This document shows positions 44,701-52,106 of a stretch of DNA of 64,000 bases, in pieces (positions within the stretch are counted from its first letter, which is position 1; each line of letters opens with the position of its first letter). The notes under the pieces were generated by a model. It was not told the DNA's origin. It searched no databases and was given only the letters and a program-made list of their open reading frames with translations. The stretch covers positions 1 through 64,000 of the forward strand of contig NZ_JALEGS010000022.1 in NCBI RefSeq assembly GCF_022763345.1, read 5' to 3'. This DNA is from Phaeodactylibacter sp. GTDB taxonomy: Bacteria > Bacteroidota > Bacteroidia > Chitinophagales > Saprospiraceae. A program made the position numbers and the translations under genes.

Positions 44701-44741
44701 AAAAGAGATAAGATAAGTAAGGCAAGAAGAGCATACCTCAT
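41724..44741 (-). CDS. Secreted long coiled-coil protein with hendecad (11-residue) repeats
   Basis: 1005 residues. A signal peptide (MRYALLALLILSLFSSSTLQ) precedes a globular domain of about 170 residues (DRIINNIHVLKTINQTLVVR, IIFLNKSGERRFYRFIEMG), then an Ala/Pro/Thr linker (about 195-225). About 770 residues of Ala/Glu/Lys/Arg-rich coiled coil run to the end. The rod shows an 11-residue period, for example ARENSAAELKR then IREETAAMITK, and later AREESADAIAQ then AREKAASEVAT. It has no membrane helix and no sorting domain, so it is predicted to be a periplasmic rod. I do not recognise the family; tail-like spacer or cell-shape roles are speculation. Confidence 0.85.
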   Translation of the reverse strand: MRYALLALLILSLFSSSTLQAQCESLITDDRIINNIHVLKTINQTLVVRGNYTYSLELQSGRMGITGKMYSKAGVEFNQDDEIIFLNKSGERRFYRFIEMGEMVREAGTPVYQNVLQMDLAAIDWMLSTDVEVMYIKNKVSNQFRKFTINESRQTEFKTLLTCFKERLKLDKVNDNKLEGNVIIVNPSAAQPAAATTSIGTTPAASAPTTGAPQASAADNQEVADLRKELADTKARLKAEIQAEKDKAEGIKSRLQEEVNLAREQAAEQKKKYADEVVAAREAANKEIEASRTQIADEVKAARDKAGTELEKIALDVQEARRKASEAIQQAELESAREVAAIRDKAAAEIKKVQDKLELAKLEYADEISVARENSAAELKRIREETAAMITKAREEAKEERGRTLEEVVGTKETAAQQILKIQEETAEEIAQIRENAVLEKEKLAFELAESRRRAAEEKALVQENAASELADIKENAAREKEATAREVAEARRRASEELSSIKEQVVTEQQKADREVESAKAASAAEVAATREKAAMTIKEISAQEAAKVTEAREKAATEKSAIAEEVTGARERAAAEKTRIQEELKEAIAAAEARKKEVQEAAAADVKAAKERAEAEIRKARETAAQKVAEATANADQASTTYAEEVAAAQKAAETRIQKIQEEAAAAVAAARSREEEVKNMSAEEIVSAREKAEAELLALQERTAQEIGTAKEKAALAQQEAANQIAEAKRKSAEQLAAIQKEEATAVREARERSAAERERLAAEVATAKERAAAQQATANQEAAEAIKVARERANAVQERLTLQVLKAREESADAIAQAREKAASEVATAQREASEAIAQARAEAQSRQEELRSQVAESEQAARQRIATVREEEQAAVAKAREESAAKRAEYLANTEQAREQSLTEINQAKKEASDAIYAAKQNAVEQVTAVKTANAEKIRELQQDFAATKAEIEAKVQAERERAMAAQQERKAAEKQLEELRAEIKAAEARLKALKAEGEN

Positions 44742-44953
44742 AGCAATTCAGAGTTTTGTCATGTGTAAGATAACCTTTTTCAATACACCTGGAAAAATAA
44801 ACCTGGCATTACCTGGTGGTATAGCCAAATATTTTTTGGAAGTCGCATTTATGGCCCGCTGAGATTGAGACCCGAAGCTTGTATGATCAGATTACCAACG
44901 TCCCGCCCGGCGTGATAATTGTTTAACTCGGTGCAGAGCGCGCAAAAACAGGC

Positions 44954-45886
44954 TTACCGCCCGGCCGCCAGAAGGTAGAGCACGGCCATACGGACAGCCA
45001 CGCCATTTTCCACCTGTTGCAGGATGATGGAATGGTCGGAATCTGCTACGTCACTGGAAATCTCCACACCCCGGTTGATAGGCCCGGGGTGCATGATCAC
45101 GATTGGCTTGTCGAGGCTGTCCAAAAGGGTTTTATTGATCCCAAAGTACTGACTGTACTCCCGCAGGGAGGGGAAGTACTTAATGTCCTGCCGCTCCAGC
45201 TGTATGCGGAGCACGTTGGCGATATCGCACCACTTGAGGGAGCCCCATACGTCGTGCGACACCTCAACGCCCAGGCTCTGAATATGCTTCGGAATGAGCG
45301 TTGGCGGGCCACACACCCTTACTTTTGCGCCCAGCTTGGTCAGGCAGTAGATATTGCTCAATGCTACGCGGGAGTGAAGAATATCTCCGAAAATAACCAC
45401 TCGTTTGCCTTCCAGATCACCTACCTGTTCCTGCATAGAAAAGGCATCGAGGAGCGCCTGTGTGGGATGCTCGTGGGTGCCGTCTCCGGCGTTGATGATG
45501 TTGGCATCAATATGCTGAGCCAGGAAGTGGTGTGCTCCGGGAGCCGGGTGCCGCATCACGACCATATCCACCTTCATGGCCAGGATGTTATTCACTGTAT
45601 CCAGAAGGGTCTCGCCTTTCTTTACAGAGGAAGAAGAGGCAGAGAAGTTGACCACATCTGCTGACAGGCGCTTTTCAGCCAATTCGAAGGAAATACGGGT
45701 GCGGGTGGAGTTTTCAAAGAAAAGATTCGCAACGGTAACATCTCGTAGGGAAGGTACTTTCTTGATCGGCCGGTTGATGACTTCCTTGAAGCTTTCGGCG
45801 GTTTCGAAAATCAGCCGGATATCCGCTGCTGTCAGGTATTTAATCCCCAGCACGTGCTTGGTGCTCAGTTGCTGTACCGTAGCCAT
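44954..45886 (-). CDS. pyrB: Aspartate carbamoyltransferase catalytic subunit
   Basis: 310 residues, the usual length. Carbamoyl phosphate-binding STRTR is at residues 60-64 (FFENSTRTRISFELAEKRL), followed by the SSVKKGETLLDTV loop, MRHPAPGAHHFLA, DGTHEHPTQALLD and PGPINRGVEI near the end. It transfers carbamoyl phosphate to aspartate in the second step of pyrimidine synthesis. It lies 40 bp behind pyrR, so the pair forms a pyrRB operon. No pyrI regulatory gene is visible, so this is expected to be the class B/C type. Confidence 0.96.
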   Translation of the reverse strand: MATVQQLSTKHVLGIKYLTAADIRLIFETAESFKEVINRPIKKVPSLRDVTVANLFFENSTRTRISFELAEKRLSADVVNFSASSSSVKKGETLLDTVNNILAMKVDMVVMRHPAPGAHHFLAQHIDANIINAGDGTHEHPTQALLDAFSMQEQVGDLEGKRVVIFGDILHSRVALSNIYCLTKLGAKVRVCGPPTLIPKHIQSLGVEVSHDVWGSLKWCDIANVLRIQLERQDIKYFPSLREYSQYFGINKTLLDSLDKPIVIMHPGPINRGVEISSDVADSDHSIILQQVENGVAVRMAVLYLLAAGR

Positions 45887-45926
45887 TCGATATAGTTATG
45901 TGCCGTTTGGCAATTTGTTTGTTGAC

Positions 45927-46487
45927 CTATCCTTCTGCTTCGCTCTTGTCCGCAAAAATCAAAACGCGGTCTTCGTTGCTTTGCTCTTTCCATTCGACGC
46001 GGACGAAAGCCTTGTCCACAGCATCCACCGTCATGCCAATGTAGTCGCCCTGAATCGGCAGATGCCGGTTGAAGCGGCGGTCGATGAGGGCAAGCAGTTC
46101 CACTTTCTTTGGCCGGCCATAGTGGTTGAGCGCCGTCAGTGCTGCCTGTACAGTCCGCCCGGTGTACAGCACATCATCCACTAAAATGACTTTTTTGCCT
46201 TCCACGAGGAAATCCAGTTCCGTTGGGCTGGCAGAAAGCGGCTTGGCCCGGGTCCGGAAATCATCCCGGTAGAAAGTGATGTCCAGTTTGCCATATTCAA
46301 CTTTAGGGCCACCGAGCAAGTCCTCCAGCCTCCGGTGCAAGCGGTCGCCCAGGAATACGCCACGAGGCTGAATCCCAACCAGGCAGGTATCCTCAAAGGC
46401 ACCATGCTGCTCAATCAGTTGCTGACAGAGCCGCTCTATGGTCAGCGCAAAGCGCTTTTGGCCTACTATGACGCGTCCTTTCTCCAT
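45927..46487 (-). CDS. pyrR: PyrR: pyrimidine operon regulator / uracil phosphoribosyltransferase
   Basis: 186 residues. A type I phosphoribosyltransferase fold with the PRPP loop VILVDDVLYTGRTVQAALTA and the PyrR-typical LVGIQPRGVFLGDRL, LDITFYRDDF, LIDRRFNRHLPIQGDYIGM. In Firmicutes PyrR binds leader RNA and controls pyr attenuation. In Bacteroidota the RNA-binding role is less established and it may work as uracil phosphoribosyltransferase. I saw no clear PyrR-binding leader in the 58 bp upstream, where the stop of the PiT gene lies on the same strand. Confidence 0.95.
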   Translation of the reverse strand: MEKGRVIVGQKRFALTIERLCQQLIEQHGAFEDTCLVGIQPRGVFLGDRLHRRLEDLLGGPKVEYGKLDITFYRDDFRTRAKPLSASPTELDFLVEGKKVILVDDVLYTGRTVQAALTALNHYGRPKKVELLALIDRRFNRHLPIQGDYIGMTVDAVDKAFVRVEWKEQSNEDRVLIFADKSEAEG

Positions 46488-46545
46488 GCAAAAGCAAATA
46501 TAGCGGTTCCCGGCCGGATTGCAACAATCCCCTTTACGGAATACG

Positions 46546-47499
46546 CTAGGCAGCCATGAATTTAATGAGGAAGACCAGCAGGATACTCACGACCAGGCCA
46601 AAGAAGACTTTGCCGAGATCAGAAAGGATCATCTTAAAGACCTCCCGGGAGAACTTCTTGTCCAACTGATAGCGGATAGCGATTTCCCGGCCGGCCAGCA
46701 AACCGATAAACACCCAGGTCGTACTCATGGGGATGTTGCTCAGCTCCTTGAAGAAATACAATACCACGCCGTAAGTTGCATCAATGATGGTGGCCGAACG
46801 GATGTCTACGGTATTGGTCTTGGCTTTTACGATTTTCTGGATCGCACCGCCTTTGCTGTAGAAAATATAAGCCAACAGCACCAGCAGAATGGTCAGGGAA
46901 ATCGCCAGCGTCGTAGCGCTCGTAGACCGGGGCAGGTACACATATATATTAGCAAAATCCTGAATCAGCCACTGCGACCAGAGAAAGCCGGTCGAAAGCC
47001 ATTGCAGGGGCACCCAGATGCGGCGGTCGGCATCTGTGGGCCGGGTTTCGATAAAGCGGCGCTCTATCGTTTTGGTAATCAGCAGGTAGATGAAAATGGC
47101 TACCGTAAAGGCAACAACATAACCCAGGAGCGACTTCACTGTCATATCCACCAGGTTCTTCTCATTGAAGAAGGTCAGGATGAGAAAAGAGGTACTTACC
47201 GGAATACCCGTTCGGGTCAGCGACATCAGCACCAAAGGCGGCAGCAGGTAGTACCAGGCAAAAGGTTGCGGCAGGGGGTACTTTTCCAGGCGGCCGTAGG
47301 AGACATCGCCACCGTAGTTCATCCAGCCATATATTAAGGTGGCGGACAGAATGCTCCCGGCGAAAAGCCAGAGGACGAACCAGGAGCGCTCCTCATTGGA
47401 AGAAAGGAAGGTACCGAGCGTTTGAATACTGTCGTTGCCTACCACAGAATAACCAGCGAGGATAAAACCCGCCCACATAAAAATCAGGGATGGATCCAT
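46546..47499 (-). CDS. PiT-family (PHO4-like) inorganic phosphate transporter
   Basis: 317 residues from MDPSLIFMWAGFIL; an upstream GTG adds 44 residues, but the promoter and Pho-like box lie inside that stretch, so the ATG at 47499 is preferred. About eight to ten membrane helices. The inverted-repeat signatures of PiT carriers are degenerate but present: GYSVVGNDSIQTLGTFLSS (compare G-A-N-D), TGIPVSTSFLILT and NIPMSTTWVFIGLLAG (the two P-x-S-T-T-H loops, here with S/W in place of His). It probably imports phosphate across the inner membrane with H+ or Na+. It diverges from a surface lipoprotein/TonB receptor pair with shared promoter architecture. Confidence 0.75.
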   Translation of the reverse strand: MDPSLIFMWAGFILAGYSVVGNDSIQTLGTFLSSNEERSWFVLWLFAGSILSATLIYGWMNYGGDVSYGRLEKYPLPQPFAWYYLLPPLVLMSLTRTGIPVSTSFLILTFFNEKNLVDMTVKSLLGYVVAFTVAIFIYLLITKTIERRFIETRPTDADRRIWVPLQWLSTGFLWSQWLIQDFANIYVYLPRSTSATTLAISLTILLVLLAYIFYSKGGAIQKIVKAKTNTVDIRSATIIDATYGVVLYFFKELSNIPMSTTWVFIGLLAGREIAIRYQLDKKFSREVFKMILSDLGKVFFGLVVSILLVFLIKFMAA

Positions 47500-47528
47500 G
47501 TGTTGTTTGCTTATAATATAGTGAGCGA

Positions 47529-47536
47529 CAAAATTA
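47529..47536 (-). promoter_or_regulatory. -7 element of the PiT gene
   Basis: On the minus strand TAATTTTG matches TAnnTTTG exactly, 29 bp before the ATG at 47499. No -33 TTG is seen; the TTAA repeat box takes that position, 21 bp upstream. Confidence 0.65.
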
Positions 47537-47557
47537 GCGACTACACCTGCGGGCAGT

Positions 47558-47580
47558 GTTAAGCTAAGGTTAAGTTTAAG
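47558..47580 (-). promoter_or_regulatory. Pho-box-like direct repeat in front of the PiT gene
   Basis: The minus strand reads CTTAAA, CTTAAC, then CTTAG, then CTTAAC: two CTTAAC half-sites with an 11-bp period and a further CTTAAA directly adjacent. CTTAAC repeats at 11 bp spacing are the layout of PhoB/SphR boxes. The box ends 21 bp before the -7 element, where an activator would replace the -33 contact. Confidence 0.6.
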
Positions 47581-47662
47581 TTTTATCCACCTCAAAGCTA
47601 GCATTGCTGTATCGTCCCGGATAAAATTCACCTACTCCAAGGGCTAGACAGCCAAAAACAAG

Positions 47663-47688
47663 TTAATCATTAATTAACACGAGTTTAA
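47663..47688 (+). promoter_or_regulatory. Pho-box-like repeat in front of the lipoprotein/TonB genes
   Basis: Three TTAA cores at 47663, 47674 and 47685 with exact 11-bp spacing (GTTAAT, ATTAAC, TTTAAT). A weak -7-like GACATTTG lies at 47711-47718, 22 bp downstream, mirroring the geometry of the opposite promoter. Confidence 0.55.
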
Positions 47689-47753
47689 TCTTCGGTTATC
47701 AACTGGCCCCGACATTTGCGGCAGATTACACTTACACAAAAAAACTTTTGTTT

Positions 47754-48995
47754 ATGAACTTTCGACTGTTAGCAATGCTTTTCGTGGTCTCTGCACTTTT
47801 CTTCACAGCTTGTGGAGATGATGATGACCAAGTAACACCTATGCCGGAACCAGAACCGGAAGAGTCAACCATTATCCTGCGGGAGAACATCACATCTGAT
47901 GCAACCTGGGAGTCTGACAAAACTTACGTTTTGGGCGGTCGTATTACCGTTGAGTCCGGTGCAACGCTGACGATTCAGCCTGGTACTGTGATCAAAGCTG
48001 AGGCAGGTACAGGCGCAAACGCAACGGCTCTGCTCGTAGCTCGCGGCGGCACACTGATCGCTGAAGGCACAGCTGATGCACCCATCATTTTCACTTCTAT
48101 CGCTGACGAAATCACGCCTGAGCAGGTAGCTGGCGGTGACTTCGCAAGCCCGAACCTCGATCCAGACATCAATGGTCTTTGGGGTGGTGTGATTGTGCTT
48201 GGTAATGCTACAATCTCTGCTTCTAACGATAATGACGAAGATTTGAACGAAGTACAGATTGAAGGTATCCCTTCAACTGATACGAATGGCCTTTACGGTG
48301 GCAATGAGGATGGCGACAACTCTGGCGTTATCTCTCACATTTCTATCCGCCACGGTGGTGCAAACATCGGTGCAGGTAACGAAATCAATGGTCTTACCCT
48401 CGGTGGTGTAGGTTCTGCTACTACAGTCAACAACGTTGAAGTAGTTGCTAACCAGGATGACGGCATCGAGTGGTTCGGTGGTACAGTTGACGTAACTGAC
48501 GTTGTAGTTTGGAACGCAGGTGACGACGCAATCGATACCGATCAGTCTTGGGCTGGTACTCTTGACAACTTCTTCGTAGTTACCCCTGTTGGCAGCTGCT
48601 TCGAGCTGGACGGTCCTGAAGGTTCTTACGTAGCTCGTCAGACCATCCAAAACGGTACTGTGGTTGCTGGTATCTTTGAAACTGTTGATGGTGAACTGGA
48701 ACTGGTAGCTGGCGCAACCGGTCTGTTGCTTGATACAGACGAAAACACGCCACTTGACATGTCTAATGTCCACTTTGTAGGCCCATTCGTTGACGGTCAG
48801 GACGTAACTGACGACGAACTGCAGAACACGACCCTCACCAATATCACATTCGACGTTGAACCAGCTGCTCTCGTTGATCTGATGGAAAAAGGCGAAGTAC
48901 CTGCAGGTGTCTCTGCTGGTGGTTCTCCTGTTGCTAATAAGTCTGGCCTTGGTTGGACTTGGGCATCTATCAGCGGCGGACTGGACGGTCTCTAA
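47754..48995 (+). CDS. Surface-exposed lipoprotein with parallel beta-helix-like repeats
   Basis: 413 residues from MNFRLLAMLFVVSALFFTAC: a lipobox (FTAC) followed immediately by Gly-Asp-Asp-Asp-Asp, the acidic lipoprotein export signal that sends Bacteroidota lipoproteins to the cell surface. The mature part is Gly/Asp/Asn-rich with short repeated strands (GGRITVESGATLTIQPGTVI, HISIRHGGANIGAGNEINGL, VEVVANQDDGIEWFGGTVDV), consistent with a right-handed beta helix. It lies upstream of a TonB receptor gene and is codirectional. I do not recognise a named substrate; a helper for the receptor is likely. An upstream TTG would add two residues. Confidence 0.75.
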   Translation: MNFRLLAMLFVVSALFFTACGDDDDQVTPMPEPEPEESTIILRENITSDATWESDKTYVLGGRITVESGATLTIQPGTVIKAEAGTGANATALLVARGGTLIAEGTADAPIIFTSIADEITPEQVAGGDFASPNLDPDINGLWGGVIVLGNATISASNDNDEDLNEVQIEGIPSTDTNGLYGGNEDGDNSGVISHISIRHGGANIGAGNEINGLTLGGVGSATTVNNVEVVANQDDGIEWFGGTVDVTDVVVWNAGDDAIDTDQSWAGTLDNFFVVTPVGSCFELDGPEGSYVARQTIQNGTVVAGIFETVDGELELVAGATGLLLDTDENTPLDMSNVHFVGPFVDGQDVTDDELQNTTLTNITFDVEPAALVDLMEKGEVPAGVSAGGSPVANKSGLGWTWASISGGLDGL

Positions 48996-49056
48996 GCCGA
49001 ATGGCAGACTATTGTTTTGATATTATATCTCTCCATCATTTTTGATGAATGATACT

Positions 49057-49092
49057 GAAAAGATTCATGGCTTCCGGGCCGTGAATCTTTTC
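49057..49092 (+). terminator. Intergenic hairpin between lipoprotein and TonB receptor genes
   Basis: GAAAAGATTCATGGC (49057-49071), loop TTCCGG, then GCCGTGAATCTTTTC (49078-49092) with one mismatch; ATTTTAAAA follows. It may terminate most transcripts, giving more lipoprotein than receptor, as is common for such pairs. Confidence 0.7.
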
Positions 49093-49123
49093 ATTTTAAA
49101 ATTGCCCTAAATACTTTAAGCAC

Positions 49124-52000
49124 ATGAGGCAGCTTTTAACTATCCTATTTCTATTCACTGCACTGTTTGCAACTGCTCAAAACGGCACCATCCGGGGTAC
49201 CGTAATCGAAGACGAGAGCGGGTTTACCATTATTGGAGCCAACGTGCTGGTGAAAAATACGGACCGGGGAACGGTTACGGACCTTGACGGTAAGTTTTCT
49301 ATCGAAATCACTCCCGGTACTTATGAAGTACAGATATCCTACATTGGCTTTCAGACCCTGACAATTTCCGATATTGAAGTGGTCGCAGGTGGCGTAAATT
49401 CACTGGGCGAGATACGTCTTGGTGACGATACGAAACAATTGGACGAGGTGGTAGTCACCGCCAAGGCCATTCGCACAACGGAAGCCGCACTGATGACCAT
49501 CAAGAAGAAAGCGCCTGCCATGCTGGACGGTATTTCTTCCGCTCGCATGCAGCTGACAGGGGATGCTACTGCAGTGGAAGCGGCCAAGCGCGTAACCGGT
49601 GTTTCCATCGAAGGAGGCAAGTACGTCTACGTTCGTGGCCTGGGTGACCGTTACTCCAAGACGACCCTTAATGGTGTTGATATCCCGGGCCTGGACCCCG
49701 ATCGGAACACGATTCAGATGGATATCTTTCCCACCAACCTAATCGACAACCTTGTCGTCAGCAAAAACTTCACAGCTGATATGCCGGCCGACTTTACGGG
49801 TGGCCTGCTAAACATTGAAACCAAAGACTTCCCGGAAGAGCGCATTGTCTCCGCATCCGTAAGCCTTGGTTACAATCCTCAAATGAACCTGACCAATGAT
49901 TTCCTGACCTACGATGGAGGAGGCACTGATTTTCTTGGCTTTGATGATGGCGCACGGGCACTGCCTTCTGGTGCCGAATCTGCCAATATCCCCACCCCAA
50001 TTAGCGGAAACTCTGACAGAGAGGTGGGTGATTTCATCCGCAGCTTTAACCCGGAGCTGGGTGCCAATCGCCAAACCAGTTTGCTCGATTACAGCGCTAG
50101 CGTATCACTCGGAAATCAGATTGACCTTGATAATGAAAAGGAGGGCAAATTGGGCTACATCTTTTCCCTCTCCTATCGCAATGATTATACCTACTACGAC
50201 GATGTTTTCTATGGGGAATATCAGCGGGTGACAGACCCCGCAGATTACGAGATGATCTATGCCAACGATCAGTTTGGACAACTCGGTGAACAAAGTATTC
50301 TGATTGGAGGCCTTGCAGGTCTTGCTTACAAAACTCAGTACTCTAAGTACCGCCTGACCGCTATGCGCCTTCAAAATGGTGAAAAGCGTGCCGGTCAGTT
50401 CGTAATCGACAACAACGGTGATGCAATTGGCCAGTCCGGATACATTGCATTATCTGACAACCTGGAATACAATCAGCGCTCTTTGACCAACTTCCTGTTG
50501 AATGGTACACACGTGCTAGGTGACAAAGGATGGGAAGTGGACTGGCGTACTGCTGCGACCATCTCTACCTCTGATGATCCCGATATTCGTAAGACGGCCT
50601 TCACGGTATCTCCGGTTGACACCAACTTCGTAGCTGGTGCAGGGGGTAACCCTTCACGGATCTGGCGCTACCTGGATGAAATTAACCTCGTCGGAAAAGT
50701 AGACATCACTAAGCAGTACACCTTCCGGGGTGAAGATGCCCGGTTCAAGTTTGGAGGCGCTTATACCTTTAAGGAACGGGACTACGAAATCCTTTTCTAT
50801 GACGTTCAGTTCTTCGGAGGCAGCACTTCTTTTGATCCGATCCCAAATGATGTCCTTGTAGATGAAAATCTATTCCCTACTGGCAACATTTATTATCAGT
50901 CGGGTAATAATATTCCTAATCCGAACCAGTATAATTCAACGGTAAGCAATACCGGATTGTACGTTTCCAACGAAGCGGACCTGTTCCCAGGCCTGAAAAC
51001 GATTGTTGGTGTACGTGCGGAAAACTACGTTCAGCGCCATACCGGCCGGGACCAGCGCTTTTCCAGTGGAGACCCGGGCGGGAACAACCTGGACAACGAA
51101 AAGGTCCTGGATGACCTGGACTTTTTCCCTTCTGTCAATTTAATTTACAGCCTGCAGGAGGAGCAGAATCTGCGTGCGGCTTACTCCCGGACTATTGCGC
51201 GGCCTTCCTTCAAAGAGCTGTCCTTTGCTCAGATCCTAGACCCGGTAACCAACCGGATTTTCAATGGTAGCTTATTTAGCCTCGGGGACTGGGATGGCAA
51301 TCTGGTAGCGACCCGTATTGATAACATCGACCTGCGCTGGGAGCTGTTTATGGAGGGTGGACAAATCTTCTCCGTTAGCGCTTTCTACAAGCGATTCGAT
51401 CAGCCCATCGAATTGGTACGGCTGCCTCAGGCCGCCACTAGTGCGGAGTTCCAGCCCCGGAACGTGGGTGACGGGCAACTCTTCGGATTGGAATTTGAAG
51501 TACGCAAAAAGCTGAACTTCATTTCTCCTGCGCTGGAGAACTTCTCCTTTAGCGGAAATGTCACAGTGGTAGAGTCTCAAATTGATATGACAGATGCGGA
51601 ATTCAACAACCGTCAGTTGTTCGAGCGCGACGGGCAAACCATCGAGAATACCCGCCAAATGGCCGGCCAGGCACCTTACGTTATCAACGCAGGTGTGACC
51701 TACGGCAACCGTGACAAAGGCATTGACGCGGGCTTCTTCTATAATGTTAAAGGAGAAACCCTACAAATTGTGGGTACGGGGCTTTATCCGGATGTTTTCT
51801 TCCAACCCTTCCACAGCCTGAATTTCAGCTTCAACAAAAAGCTGGGTGAAGAGCAGAATACTACCCTCGACTTTGGTATCAACAATATTCTGAATGACGA
51901 GGTGGAAAGCTTCTACCAGTCCTTTGAGGCGACACCACAGGTCTTCAACCGGGTGAACCCAGGCGTTTCTGTAAGCGTGGGCATCAGCCACAAGTTCTAA
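49124..52000 (+). CDS. TonB-dependent outer-membrane receptor with N-terminal CarboxypepD_reg-like domain
   Basis: 958 residues: signal peptide (MRQLLTILFLFTALFATAQ), a carboxypeptidase-regulatory-like domain (GTIRGTVIEDESGFTIIGAN, YIGFQTL), a plug (VYVRGLGDRYSKTTLNGVDI, PADFTGGLLNIETKDFPE) and a 22-strand barrel ending in SVGISHKF with a terminal Phe. This subgroup (KKKAPAMLDGISSARM before the plug) is the large Bacteroidota receptor type lacking a neighbouring SusD. The adjacent lipoprotein could act as its surface partner. Predicted Pho-type control upstream suggests phosphate or a phosphate compound as substrate; that is inference from promoter and the divergent PiT gene. Confidence 0.9.
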   Translation: MRQLLTILFLFTALFATAQNGTIRGTVIEDESGFTIIGANVLVKNTDRGTVTDLDGKFSIEITPGTYEVQISYIGFQTLTISDIEVVAGGVNSLGEIRLGDDTKQLDEVVVTAKAIRTTEAALMTIKKKAPAMLDGISSARMQLTGDATAVEAAKRVTGVSIEGGKYVYVRGLGDRYSKTTLNGVDIPGLDPDRNTIQMDIFPTNLIDNLVVSKNFTADMPADFTGGLLNIETKDFPEERIVSASVSLGYNPQMNLTNDFLTYDGGGTDFLGFDDGARALPSGAESANIPTPISGNSDREVGDFIRSFNPELGANRQTSLLDYSASVSLGNQIDLDNEKEGKLGYIFSLSYRNDYTYYDDVFYGEYQRVTDPADYEMIYANDQFGQLGEQSILIGGLAGLAYKTQYSKYRLTAMRLQNGEKRAGQFVIDNNGDAIGQSGYIALSDNLEYNQRSLTNFLLNGTHVLGDKGWEVDWRTAATISTSDDPDIRKTAFTVSPVDTNFVAGAGGNPSRIWRYLDEINLVGKVDITKQYTFRGEDARFKFGGAYTFKERDYEILFYDVQFFGGSTSFDPIPNDVLVDENLFPTGNIYYQSGNNIPNPNQYNSTVSNTGLYVSNEADLFPGLKTIVGVRAENYVQRHTGRDQRFSSGDPGGNNLDNEKVLDDLDFFPSVNLIYSLQEEQNLRAAYSRTIARPSFKELSFAQILDPVTNRIFNGSLFSLGDWDGNLVATRIDNIDLRWELFMEGGQIFSVSAFYKRFDQPIELVRLPQAATSAEFQPRNVGDGQLFGLEFEVRKKLNFISPALENFSFSGNVTVVESQIDMTDAEFNNRQLFERDGQTIENTRQMAGQAPYVINAGVTYGNRDKGIDAGFFYNVKGETLQIVGTGLYPDVFFQPFHSLNFSFNKKLGEEQNTTLDFGINNILNDEVESFYQSFEATPQVFNRVNPGVSVSVGISHKF

Positions 52001-52045
52001 GTGTAACTATTTACCTGACAGTCTCCCTTTTTTCAGTTAAATGCA

Positions 52046-52080
52046 AAGCGGCATGTTCCCACACCAGGAGCATGCCGCTT
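52046..52080 (+). terminator. Terminator after the TonB receptor gene
   Basis: AAGCGGCATG (52046-52055) pairs perfectly with CATGCCGCTT (52071-52080), followed by CTCTTTG. The stem is 10 bp with a 15-base loop and lies between convergent genes. Confidence 0.75.
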
Positions 52081-52106
52081 CTCTTTGCGCAAAGGGGGGA
52101 CGAAGA

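Noticed and set aside
46488..46545. Possible PyrR-binding attenuator upstream of pyrR
   Set aside because: The 58-bp gap contains no antiterminator/terminator pair or PyrR-type binding loop that I can recognise.
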